Positions 1-12,900 of a stretch of 64,000 nt of DNA are shown in pieces. A model generated the notes under the pieces. That model did not search any database. It had not been told where the DNA came from and was given only the letters and a program-made list of their open reading frames with translations. This DNA is from Isoperla grammatica (lineage: Eukaryota; Arthropoda; Insecta; Plecoptera; Perlodidae), in NCBI GenBank assembly GCA_945910005.1, contig OX246743.1, forward strand, positions 38,061,461 to 38,125,460, given 5' to 3'. Within the stretch, counting starts at the first letter, position 1. The number at the start of each line of letters is the position of its first letter. The position numbers and the translations under genes are program-made.

Positions 1-473
1 ACCAACAGGTTTAGTCATAATGGCTAATAGAGAGCCACTTAAAATAATATTACATCTATTATACTCTCCATGTCCTAGCGGTAAAGTTGTCAATGGGTGT
101 TACTGCATCTGGTTGTCCTAAGGTGCAATACATTTAAAAGCTTTCGCACGAAACCTGCCCGTCGGACAAGTTGTCCCTCTTCAAAATCACTAACTTGGTA
201 GAACGATAGTTGGGGTGGAATTTCTAAAGACTATCGCTCAGTACTTCATTCCAGTTTTCAGCTTTTAACTAACGCCGTGTCCGAACGCGTTGTTTGTTGC
301 TTACTCCAGTTCTAGGTCCAGATTTGACGTCATCAAGGATGTTTACCCTCCGTACATTACTTGTGATTGGACGATAGAGCCGGCTTGCGGACACGTCGTA
401 AGGACAACTTAGAGTGCTATGGTCAGGGGAGTGGGGGGTTGTGAAGGAAGTGAAAGGCGGTGTCTATACCCAC
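1..473 (-). other. Intron after E7, running off the left edge
   Basis: No exon is seen. The catalytic-Ser exon must lie further left. Bases 349-473 are one arm of the E7 tandem array, holding the repeated intron part. Confidence 0.7.
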
Positions 474-514
474 CTGGCACGAGTCCTTGCCTCCCCCCCG
501 GTAGCCGGCGCACA
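474..514 (-). pseudogene. Shorter partial duplicate of exon E7 (last 41 nt plus donor)
   Basis: It covers TGCGC..GGCTACCGG through AAGGACTCGTGCCAG and a GTGGGTATAG donor. It is more diverged than the copy at 623-712. The sequence TTGTGATTGGACGATAGAGC just beyond it occurs twice (from about 360 and from 519), which confirms a tandem duplication of exon end plus intron. Confidence 0.88.
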
Positions 515-622
515 TTGCTTGTGATTGGACGATAGAGCCGGCTTTCGGACACGTCATGAGGACAACTTAGGGTGTAATGGTCAGGGGAGTAAGGGGAGGT
601 GAAGGAAGTGATGTCTACTCAC

Positions 623-712
623 CTGGCACGAGTCCTTGCCTCCGCCCCGGTAGCCCGCGCACATCATCTCGTCGTAGATGATGACGTTGATGCCGTTACT
701 CTTGTGCCATCG
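623..712 (-). pseudogene. Partial duplicate of exon E7 (last 90 nt plus donor)
   Basis: The last 90 bases of E7 are repeated with hardly a change; the 5' end is cut at the CGATGGCAC point and joined to intron sequence, so there is no acceptor. The donor here is GTGAGT, closer to consensus than the GTGGGT of the real exon. The copy belongs to a tandem array that also repeats the following intron bases. Confidence 0.92.
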
Positions 713-768
713 TTAGGGTGTTATGGTCAGGGGAGTGGGGGGTGTTGAAGGAAGTGATGTCTACCCAC

Positions 769-926
769 CTGGCATGAGTCCTTGCCTCCGCCCCGGTAGC
801 CCGCGCACATCATCTCGTCGTAGATGATGACGTTGATGCCGTTACTCTTGTGCCATCGCTCACACAATCGATTGTCGATGACGGGAACATCGACCGCTTG
901 GAGAGTCTTCGGTCGCAATCGAGACC
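769..926 (-). CDS. Exon E7: C-terminal half of the protease before the catalytic serine
   Basis: It encodes SRLRPKTLQAVDVPVIDN then the loop CERWHKSNGINVIIYDEMMC and AGYRGGGKDSCQ. Asp459 in KDSCQ corresponds to chymotrypsin residue 189 and predicts Arg/Lys specificity. The acceptor is TTTTCTTCCAG and the donor CCAG|GTGGGTAG, ending in phase 0, so the next exon should begin GDSGGP. That exon is not found in 1-768 on either strand. Confidence 0.95.
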
Positions 927-3900
927 CTGGAAGAAAACGGCCACACGGGGCAAATCAGACACTCTTAACGTACCTGGTTCAAGACACTAACACTACTCGA
1001 ATACAAAAATTGATTTCACAAATCTTAGACAGGGAAAATAATGGTAGTGGTAATACCAGCACTTTGCAGTCAATATATTAAACACAAATGAAAATAAATA
1101 TGTATATATATATCTGTAATGAAGACGGGGTCTGGGGTAAAGCCCCAGCCATTTTTCTGGGTGTTACCGATAAGTAAGTTTAAATGTATTTATATATCTG
1201 TCAGAAGACGGAGTCTTGGGTAAAGCCCCAGCCATTTTTCTGGGTGTTTCCGATGATAAAGTTTAAATGTATTTATATATCTGTAATAAAGACGGGGTCT
1301 GGGGTAAAGCCCCAGCCATTGTTCTGGGTATTACCGGAAAATAAGTTTATTCCTCAGATCACATGTATATTTGATGACAATTCTGCTGTTCCTCGGCGGA
1401 GAGGGGGGAAGGGGTAATACTGTTGACCCCCTTCCCCTATTTGGACGCCGCTGGTACAATAGCGGCCTTTACACGTACACTCTTGCGCGCACGCTTGCGT
1501 GTCGCGTTCTTGTGCAGAGGAAAGTCAGCGCGCAAAACCGTGGGTTGGAGCGCCGCGCAAGAGTGTGGTGTCTAAAACTGCATCACACTCTTGCGCGCAC
1601 GCTCCGCAGGGAAACGAAAGCGCGCGTTCAAGAGTGTGCGTATAAATGCCAATCCCTTCGTCTTTACCACACTTTTGCGTGGCGCGTGGAGTGTTTGGAG
1701 TGTTCAGATGATTCACGACGTTCTTTCCCTTGCAAGCTTGCTTTTACACGGACAGTTTTACCTGCACTCTTGCGCGCGCGCAACCCTCAGATGATTCGCG
1801 ACGTTCTTTCCCTTGCAAAGCATTTGCTTTTACACGGACAGTTTTACCTGCAGGAAAGAACGCGCGACAACGAATCCTGCGCGCAAGAGTGTACGTGTAA
1901 AGGCCCCTAATGAGTCATATGTTACCTGCTTGCAAAGCTCCCCAGCCGGCCGCCCAGCCATACTGCCCTAGGAAGTCTGCCCCCTTGTCTGGTAGGCAGA
2001 TGGGCGCGATATGAGGCATGTACTGGACGGGACGGTCAAGCCTCAACACTGCCACGTCAAAGCGGTCGGCCTGGGGGGTGAACTTGAAGTAGGGATGCAC
2101 CCTGATCTCGCGCACCCCGAACGTGTACGCGGGTAGAGGCTCCACCGCTGAGTTGATGACGTAGTCGCCCAGGGTTACCTGGACTTGACGAGCAGACGCC
2201 CTGGGAAACAATACGACATTAGTGATTCACAAATACTGACGAAATTTCAAAATTGATCCCATCTTTCTCAATTTAAAAAAAAGTAAAAGGAAACGATATG
2301 ATACTTTCCCCTAGTTTTTGTCAAGTAAAAAATTATGTGACCCAATAGATTTTGTTTTTTAATTCTACACTTTTCCATCCATTTAAAGAAAAATTATATG
2401 TTTTGACTAGTATTCACTACATTGAAATTCAATTTTAGTTCTAGAATAACATGTCTATGTATGTGTTACACTGTATTTAGTTTGTCACAAGAAAAGTATT
2501 AGTTCATTTTTTAATTGTAATTAGCAACAAAGAAAAAATTCAAAATGGTTTTGTTTTCCCGAAAATACAATTTCATGGAGATCTAGTGAGCTGAAATCTG
2601 AAACTGTAGACATGTAATCCAAAGTTCACAAAAAAACACGAAAACAAGAAAAGTAATGAGTGAATGATGTATATACGAAAATAGAGCGAGATGGGGGTGA
2701 TGTGTGGTGTAAGGAACGGTAGCATGTTACCGGCACGTAGCCTACTGCCGTCGAATAGCTCAAACGGTACCGTCGGCTCTCGGTGAACGCTGAAAGGGTC
2801 AGTCATTGTATTCAGTGTTTCTGTCAGTGTCGCCCACCTGTAAGTCAAACTACGTAAGTCAAAAAACTACAATGTCAAAGATATATCCCCAAGTCCATAA
2901 CAGGTCAAAACAATTCCATATAAATAAAAAAATTGAATTAAAAATTGAATTCCAATTCCAGAATTTAACAAACACATACACTTAACTAATTTTCATACAT
3001 ATTATATTTACAACTAGCGTATATTGAGTGGTAGACAAAACGCCACGTGCTTTGTCTGTCAGTGTCGCCCACCTGTAAGTCAAACTACGTAAGTCAAAAG
3101 ACTACAATGTCAAAGATCCCCAAGTCCATAACAGGTCAAAACAATTCCATATAATAAAAAAAATTGAATTAAAAATTGAATTGCATTTCCAGAATTTAAC
3201 AAACACGTACTTAAGTAACTTTCGTACATATATTATATGTACGAATAGAGTATATTGAGTGGTAGACAAAACGCCACGTGCTTTGACACTCTACGTAACG
3301 TATTTGCTTCATACTCAAAGCTATATTACCACTGTCTCATTCATCAACCCCAAATAAACTTTCTGTTTACTATCACTAAAAATAAACAACACCATTTTCA
3401 GTAGGTTTCTATATTTTAATAAGGAATTCATTCATGTTTCATAACGATTTGTAACAAATTAAAACATTAAGAGCGTTCGGAAGTAGTTTTGACGTTTTTT
3501 GTCAACTTATTTCTCTTAAACAAATGATATAGGATGATTATAAAAATTTTCCTACTTTCAGAGGGATGTCATATCTCCGCATGGTATTAAGTACATTTGT
3601 GACAAGCCTGCTCATAAATAATATACTCACGTTTGAATTATGCAAATAAATTACTTTCATCGAAAGTGTTCGTCGAAATAATACGGAGAATCTGTTGAAA
3701 AATGGGTACATTATTTTTGAATAGGTTGGTCACAAATGTACTTAATACCATGCATAGATATGACATCCCTCTACAAGTGTGTAAATATTTATAATAATCC
3801 TACCATTAGTTTAAGAGTAATTAGTTGACGGCCAATACATCTGTAAAACTCCTACTGCCGAAAGCTCTTAATTTAATTTTTAACTTTGAATCAAATTGTG

Positions 3901-6900
3901 CTATCTGATATTTGTTTTGTTAGGTCGTGAAACAGATACTTACAGATAGTGTCCGCTACTGTCTCGGATAGTATAGTAAAGTGTGTGTGTGCCGTGCTGG
4001 GTTACCTGGCGACGCAGTGACCTGCAGTGACCACGTGGTATCGGTTCACCAGCGACCCGCCGCAGCGACTGGACCCAATACGGATGTATGCCTGGAATCA
4101 CACAAATACTAGGTTGCATTTCTATGCCACATAGTTCACACAGTAATTCTTATTTATTTATTTTTATTTTTAACTGTTTTGTTTAAAAATGGTTTACATA
4201 GGAAAAAGATAAATATAACTAATTACAGGAAAAAATGTAACAATGAGGATAATTTAAGAGAAACAAGACAAAGGTACAATAGAAAGAGAGAACATACAAA
4301 ATTATATATTGAAAAATAATAATAATAATCTAGGCGATATGAATGAGTGAGTTGAATGAATGAAAGAATGTGTGAGTGTGTGCAGTGGTGTGAGTGCTGA
4401 GTGAATAGAAGATGCCTCGTCCCATGGTTTGAACCAGAAAAGCAGAAAACACTTCATATCCAATTACAATATATTATGTTGTTCAATGCAACCACGATTC
4501 TTGGTAGCTTGTTATCTACAGTGATCGGTGAGAAAGGTTCACATATGGAAGACAACCAAGAACCATAATGCGCAGACACACACATTAACAATCTATATCC
4601 AACAAATCAAATTAGTTAATATGCCTCAATCATCATCTTGCAAAGTAAGTGTATCGAAGAAATTAGGTCACATCACGAATTATTGTTCACTTTCACTAGA
4701 CATTCTTTGTTTTATTTATAGTCGAACGTTAACCATGTTTATTGTTAATTTAGGTATTCGCGTGTATTGCTATGATTATAAAGAGATACCTTTCTTAAGT
4801 TTCAACCCTCGACAATCTAACTGTCGCTTTGGGCACCACGCAAATCTTTGTGGGAAACTAGACAATTTATGTCCGTAGACTCGTTAGGGTCCATTGACTA
4901 ATGATAAATTACCCACGAGGGTTTGACTTTTCATAAAATTGCTTAGATTGAGATATGTATAAGTTTTGTTTATGAATTACTTTATTTGCGTGTATCGTAT
5001 ACAAGAGTCAGTGAAATGCATTTTGTTGTATAGAGAGATACAAAGAAATGCCTAGACACTATAGCCTTAACGCACACTCATACTCTCACATTCTTATCCA
5101 AAGATCTTGCTTATTATGCTATAGTGTGAAGTATGTTTTGATATTGTTCATAGATAGGTCTACTATGTAGATTAAGGCTGGTCCACACAGATTCTGAAGA
5201 CATAATGCATAAGGTTTTAAGACGTTGTTTTAATAACAACAATGAAAACAACGTCTTAAAACTAAAACTTTGTGTGAACGCCAGTACGTGTTCCCTATGA
5301 TCCAACTTTACGACTACGCGTTAAACCTTAAATCGTATGTCTTAAAAATCTGTGTGGACCAGCCTTTACAATGAAAACATTAATTTCTCAGTGTTGTGTT
5401 GTTTTTCAGGAAAACATATTGGTTTTGTATACTAAACCTCTCGATAGGTGTTAACTGTTCACTCACTTATGACTGTGAAAAATCTTAGGGAAAATGTACA
5501 GTCAAGATTGTCGGTGATGGGAGCCAAACTCATGGTGCTCATGGCTACCTGAATATTATTATTTGTAGAGAGATTGAATTTATAATTTATCAAGATCACA
5601 TTTATAAGATTGAGGACAATTTATCGATTATCAAGATAATGAATGGGAAAGAAATCTATACAAAGCTGCTTTTACTGTTTTCGAATTACTATTTTACCCT
5701 TTGACATTTGAAATCAATGCGGCCGGTGTTTCGTTGACCTTTTGTGACCTTCTCAGGAATGTCGTGGAATAAAGAACTGTTCAGACGTCACAGATATCAA
5801 TAATAAATACCAACTCAAATTTTAGAAGGTGGATACGACAGAGGTGGGGTTTTTTTAATGTGGTGATGGGTTCCTCCAAGAAGGGTCCTCGAACGTTACT
5901 GCAGAGAGTATAAAAACCTTTTTTTCAATTTTTTTTACAGTTTTTGCCACGTTTTACAGAATAGCAAAGGTTTGTTTTTTGACCTACTCGATGTATTCGG
6001 ATCGACACCGATCCAGAATTAGTCGTTCGTTTGATTTTTTATTCGAGATCAGTTTACTCCAAGCATGTTCGTCCGGTACCAAGTAGATTGATCTAGGGTA
6101 GAAAGATCATGATTTTCTTACTCGGTCCCAAATGAAGAATGGTTAGACTACAATACTTTGCTCGTTACATTTTTTATTGTAATTTTGTCTTTATTCGCAG
6201 AGTGTTAATACATTCAGTATAGACGTTACGTATGTATGGCATATTGCAAACAGCTTACCTTTAGCTTAGCCTTTAGAATTTCTTTCAAGTAAAAGAAAGG
6301 ATTATGTAGACAATATGTAATGTAGAAATACTGTAAACAAATTTGTGTAAAATAGGGCAAATACAAATTAAATATTGGGGACAAATAATATATATATCTA
6401 GGGTCTAGGGGTCAAGGCACCTACCCTTCAAGTGAGACACCTGTGTTCGATTCCCAGTCGGGGTTGTTTTTTTAATTTCTGGATTTCTCCACAAATATAT
6501 TGGTATATATGTGGTTGGTTGTGTCAGGCCTGGCTAGCCGGCAACGAAGACATTAGCCCAAGAAATGGAGAACCTCGCTACTCCCCCCTACCCAACAGTT
6601 AATGTTGGAAACGGGTCAAGATAATATATATTTACTTGTATATATAATGTGGAGCATTTATTCTCCGTTTATTGTACTGAATTTTTTGTTTCGTATCACA
6701 CTAACAAGACATAAAATGCTGCATTTTGAAAGTTGTAAAATAAATAACTAAATTAGCGCCGTTGTTAGAATATAAGCAAAGCCCCGTATTGAGTTTCATA
6801 TAGAGACCGACCACATTTGCATACGGTCGGTCGTGCCCACTAGGTTAGGATGTCCCTCAGCCATTGTCAACGTCCGTGTTCCACCCACCCACCCTCTGTC

Positions 6901-9900
6901 TCTCTCCTTGTATGTGAGATATGCCCACACCGACTCAGTCACGTGGGAGACAGACTTAGGTCACCGGGACAGATCCGGTCAGGTTATGCTTTCTACGCCT
7001 TATTCCGTGATCAGTTCAATTCCAGGTTGAGGTAAAGGATTTTTAATAACGCCTGGAAATAATTTCTCTGTACATAGATGTAGATCTGTGATTGTAAGCG
7101 TATAGTGACGAATTGGAGTTGACGTAGTATACAGTATAATGCCCCTTCTTGAAAATACGCCCACGGAGTTCAATTCCAGTAAGAGGCAAAGGGTTTTTAA
7201 AAACATGTGGAAATAAATTCTCTGTACATAGATATAGATCTGTGAATATACGCCTAACGGGTGACGAATTGGAGTCGACGTAGTATACAGTATAAAGTAC
7301 CCCTTCTTGAAAATTCACCCACGGAGTTCAGTTCCAGATTGAGGCAAAGGGTTTTTAATAACATTTAGAAATAACTTCTCTGTACATTGATGTGGATCTG
7401 TGAATATACGCCTAACTGGTAACGAATTGGAGTCGACGTTATATACAGTATAGAGTACCCCTTCTTGAAAATCGATTGGTTAGATAAAATAGATTTGATT
7501 ATTTGGTAATCTATTTGGAGGCTTTCACCGCCGGAGTCAACTATACTATACTATCGAGGTTTTCCAGATACAACCGTGTTTTGGGATAGTGGGTGTTATT
7601 CTGATAGTAACACTGTCCAGGGTTCATATTTTTGAAATTGTTAGATTTCTGTGTCAGCACTCCCCAAAGGTCCCAGAAGAGTTTTCAAATATTCTTAAAA
7701 TTTCTTCGGTTAAAAAATAAGTCCGACAGGAGATTTTTTTTATATATATAACTTGTCCGTCATCCACAAAAGAAGGATATAAGCCGACGACAAAAAACTT
7801 ATTTTGAGACAATTGGTACAACTCTATCTCCATTATTCCAGACACTGAATTTCACTCCGTTATCTGTGAAAAAGAGTTTCAGGAGACTGTGTTTTTTATT
7901 TTTTATTTTATCGAATTAAATTTTAACAATATATTAGAAGCTGCATTCTTCCCGTCTGTTTATAAACGAATTTTAATAACTGCTTTCCCGCACCCGAAGC
8001 GTCATAAAGAACGAACGTAATTGCTGCAGTGAAAGTCATCGAAAGTTCTGCGCCAACTGGCAATGAACTCTGTGAGTCTGTCAATGGCAAGGATGATGTT
8101 GAACGGGGGGGGGAAAGGCTAAACGCTAAACTAAACCTGACTAACTTGAAATAGTGGTTGATCGCTGATGTGATTACGATAGGATATTGTACCCGCCTTG
8201 TTGGGCTTTCTTCGTGTTACCGTGTCGTGCGGGTGGTTGGCTTCGTTCCTCTATCGAAATATTGTAGTAGAACTCAATGAACAACAGTAATATATATATA
8301 TATATATATATAATATATTTTGTAATTTTTTTATTTTTAAAATCTATTTTGATAACACTACGAATTACTATATCGTAGGAAAACTGTTCAGAGACAACTA
8401 AAAATGTAAGTTATTTGAAAGCATGTTAACCTAGTATTCACTCAAGTATTATCAAGTTTTGAATTTGAAGTCACTAGGTTTTGGGGGCAATTGCAGAGAA
8501 TCAACATCTTCCACTTTTATTTTTGTCACTCGTATAATTCTTTATTTTGTATAAGATAACAATAGTGGATACTGAAAAAAGCTTTGAATCATCTTCGCAT
8601 ACACACTGAAAATAATGTATGTTATTAAAGTTGATCTTTGGCCAACAGAACTCAACGCAACTCCAGGAATTACACATTTAAAAAACTTATCTTTCTGTGA
8701 CGTGCTTAGCATGTACAGTGATTTTTAAAGTCTTACCCAAGATTGTTTGAATAGAATAAAGAAAAATAGCTCATTCCATGTTATTACCTGACATACGCTT
8801 TGAACCACTATCATTAAGGTTTTTTTCGATTTCAAGTCTGATAACAAAAGATGATGATCTCACAACAGCTGTGCGAACAATGCTTTGTATTGTCGTATTG
8901 TGTTATAAGGTCTACCTCAACTAAGTGATTATGACAGAAGAAATTTTCACGGTACGCAAGCATAACCACGTTAGATGGGTTAAGAGGTTTCTTGGACGTG
9001 ACATAACCTACAAATAGGCTAATCGTGACTTGAGCCTACTTTCCTAAAGAGATTATTGTTGTTGTTCATTGACTGTTGGACGGTTGTTTTAAGTGCGATG
9101 TTGATGGGAGAAACGATTTGTGGGTGATAGAAACTCGTCATCTTATAATACGGGATTCCGGACCATACTACGTTGTTTCATGTCCGAAATATATTAATTA
9201 ACCCTCAATACTCTATTATTAAGCCTGACCTGCCGGCGGAAGCCTATGCTTCTGGTAGGGCCACCCAAGCCGGACGGGTCGAGGGGTAGAAGTCAACCGA
9301 AATCCAATCCACATTCTCGCCTTTCCCTTTTTCTCCCCTTTACGTCCTATTTGTCCCTCTCCTCCAATCACCCCCTGAGCATATGATCGAGCTGTCGAGT
9401 TGAACACCAAATAATAATTATAAATAATCATTAAATATTTGACTGGTTATGTTAGCGAAATGTAATTAACACGATGTGTTGTAAGCACAATATTGGATCT
9501 TTCCCAGACGTCCTTTGAAGAACTGTTATTATACGACAACACTGACAAACTTTTCAAATTTCTTGACCAATTTTAAAATACTTTGCATTACAAAATATTA
9601 TATCAAATACAATTTAATCACAATTAAATTAAATATAATTTTATATTAAGTTATTTACAAAAAAGACAAAGTATGTCGGTAGCGCCAAAACCTAACCGTT
9701 CCTATTTCAAATGTCGGATTAATTGTGAGTGTCTAGTGATTGGGCTAAGTTATGTTCTCGCGTAAAAAATGTTGCTTTCACACCATTCTAGTAAATTAAT
9801 TTGTAGAAGCAATATGTCGGTAGGACCACTAAAAATAAATAACTTTCGATATTTTATTATGTCAGGTTTCCATTTCATTCAATACAAGTTTCTTGTAATT

Positions 9901-12900
9901 ATGCGGGTTTGAGAAAAGATATTCACATCTGCTCGAAGAACCACGCTGAAACTTTCACGGTGAAGCTGAATAATTCAATATCTTGAACAGTGTTGAGATT
10001 TATCTACAAATAACGTATCATATTTGTGCAACAATGGCTAATCGAGACGATTCGACGCCCTCATGAAATTGATGTGTTTCATTGAGTGAAGTTAATAGAA
10101 GGCACATTTAGAAATAAATAAGATTGTATTTTTGTCTCTTTCGTCATGTTCATTTTCACATATCCTCAAGCTTACACATTCTCGCTATACTCTCCTCATA
10201 ACTGGCATCCACTGAGTCTAAAAAATGTATAATTAAATATCGTCAAACAAAATGTATTATCTAACAAAAACGGTATCAGCAAAATGTTTAAGACACTGGC
10301 GTTCCCGCAGTTTTTGGGACCTGTGTCGGACCAGTAAAGCGGGCGCGGGGTGGATTACGACTGGTGAATGTGCGCAGAAAATGAAATTTATAGCTAGATC
10401 CAAACAAAATGTATCGTTTAATTCATCGACGTCATCACCGTTAATTTCACTTTTTTTTTCTTCATATTACTAAAAACAAACGGGACCGTTTCGTTCTTGC
10501 GCCGGTAGAATCCAACCAGCTCTCCTCACTACAAGAGCAAGACCAGAGAACAGTAATTGACAACAGAGCACGTGGCCCTTGCAAGGTCTGATGGGTTTGT
10601 GGTGAGTTAGTGAATCATTCGAATCATCGGAACATCGCCCATTTAGAGCGAGCGGTGAAACTCGTCCAACGAAAGTGAGACGTGCCTGGACTGAACTATA
10701 GGTGGCAGTGTGTTTAGATCGCAGCGTTCAAAACAACAACTGAATGTCCAGGAGCCCGATTCTCTAAATCTGTGGTAAATTTCTCACCGGTTTCTGTCGT
10801 TACGGAAGGCGAATGGATGGCTGTGATTGGGTCACAGCCTTCTCATAACGACCAAAACCGGTGATCACATTATCGTTGACCATAGAGAATCAAGGCCCTG
10901 GTTCAGAGATAGATCTTGGTTTGTAGCAGCGATCATAACAATGTCCAGATGGTTCAGAGATAGATCTTGGTTTGGAGCGGTGATCATAACAATGTCTAGA
11001 TGGTTCAGAGATAGATCTTGGTTTGGAGCGGCGATCATGACAATGGCCAGATGGTACAGAGATAGATCTTGGTTTGGAGCGGCGATCATGACAATGGCCA
11101 GATGGTTCAGAGATAGATCTGGGTTTGGAGCGGCGATCATAACAATGGCCAGATGGCTCAGAGATAGATCTTGGTTTGGAGCGGCGATCATAACAATGGC
11201 CAGATGGTTCATAGATAGATCTTGGTTTGGAACGGCAGAGATAGTTGCAAATTGAGCGCTACTATTTCGGTGGCGAATATAAATTGCTGATTGATGTGCG
11301 GGAGAGTGAGATCGCGACTACGTGGGTCGTTTAGCACGTGATAATCATACAAACAAACCTAAAACGACGACTCAAGGTTACAACAAATACAATTTGAAAA
11401 GCGTGAGAATTTAATGTTTTCCTTTCCTTTCGTACAATTAAAATTAAATTAAATTTTAAAAATTTGGAATGATGCGGGTGTAGATATTATCAAGAGCTAC
11501 AATTGTTATGAGAAAAGGGTGAAACATTAATGAAATTGGAACATTTCAATAATATCACAACTAAATTATCTAATTCTTTGTTCCAAAGTACAATGTTGTT
11601 GTGTACACAAACGTATGAAATTCAAACAAAAATAGTGTTTACAGATGTGAATAAGTTTTTGGACGACCATAAATGTAAGTGCGATGTGTGAATGTGTGAA
11701 TGACGAAGCTGCCGAAGTCCGCCTCATCCCCCCCAACTGTCCTCCGCTGCGCTCCAAGCGATGGACCCAGCTTTCCAGACACCCCACAACGTGTGAATGT
11801 GTGAATGTGTGAATTACGTACCTGCCAGGGGAAGCTGCCGAAGTCCGCCTCATCCCCGCCAACGATCCGCCGATGCACTCCAAGCGATGGGCCCAGCACC
11901 CAATGGACACTCCACAACAATGTATGAATGTATGAATGTGTGAATGTGTGAATGACGTACCTGCCAGGGGAAGCTGCCGAAGCCCGCCTCATCCCCACCA
12001 ACGATCCTCCGCTGTGCTCCAAGCGATGGGCCCAGCTTGCCAATGGACACCCCACAACCTGTACAACAACAACACGTGGAGACGATGTTAACAACATTGG
12101 ACACCCTTGATGTATCTCCCTAACCGTTCTGTGAGTCCTCCCTTGTATAGCCAGCCTTCATCTTCAAACATGGCATCTGTTCAAAAGCCATTACGATCCC
12201 GTTTGAGCCAAGCAGGGTAGAATAGACCCGTGGTGACTCTGCCAGTCGTTAAGGCGAGAAAATGATGTTTTGTCCCTTTTCCTTCCTCCCACTGTCCCAC
12301 TTAAGATTCTTCTTCCCAGTTGGTCCTGCCCTCCCTTGCTGGAGTCCCCTTATGACGACCCCCGCGATTTATAATGGATCTGATTCGGAAGACGTCATAT
12401 GACCTAAGCGGTCGAGTATGTAGTTAAACACAAAATACTCGAATTAATCTAAAGCCATTACAAAGTGCGAGGATCAAAGCCTCTACTGAGTACATTTTTT
12501 TGGTAATATATTTCTAGAATCCCTTTTAAATAGTGTTTCGTACCACTAAGCTATTTTGTTCTTTGAATGAATTTAGTTTCAAATTATGGTAATATCCATA
12601 AACGCCGTCTAAAATTATCAAGAGATAGAGCTGATGTATAACATCATCTTCTGCGTCATTTTATGTTTCAACACATTTAAATATTCAACAATTGTAAGGT
12701 TAACAGTCATCATCTTTGCTCTAGTTCATTTTGTTGCCATTAGAATAAATACCGTGTATTTTTAGTGCCGTATTATGCAGGTATTATCCACACGCTCCTA
12801 ATATGACAATACAAAAGCTACAACTTAACTTTGCAAGAGTAATAATTTACGAAACACAATAAACAAGTTTATGGGCTCCATTATATAAATTACGAAACGT

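Noticed and set aside
1371..1910. 179-codon plus-strand open frame
   Set aside because: It runs through the GC-rich foldback element. Its length is a by-product of the inverted repeats, and no domain is visible.
2573..2848. Minus-strand frame containing DGSRLRAGN, superficially like the start of E7 (GSRLRP)
   Set aside because: It lies between E5 and E6, whose phases already join directly, and it matches a SINE-like repeat also seen at 42826.
6395..6470. Functional tRNA gene
   Set aside because: Only A- and B-box resemblance; the acceptor and anticodon stems do not pair, so it is a SINE head. The same holds for the remnants at 27420, 40958, 45698, 61045 and 62570.
10827..11255. 142-codon repeat protein (plus) and 115-codon protein (minus)
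   Set aside because: Both come from the same 51-bp minisatellite inside an intron; openness on both strands follows from the unit's composition.
11705..11918. E4 copies B and C as mutually exclusive alternative exons
   Set aside because: Neither has an acceptor AG before the exon body, C also lacks a donor, and B is frameshifted.
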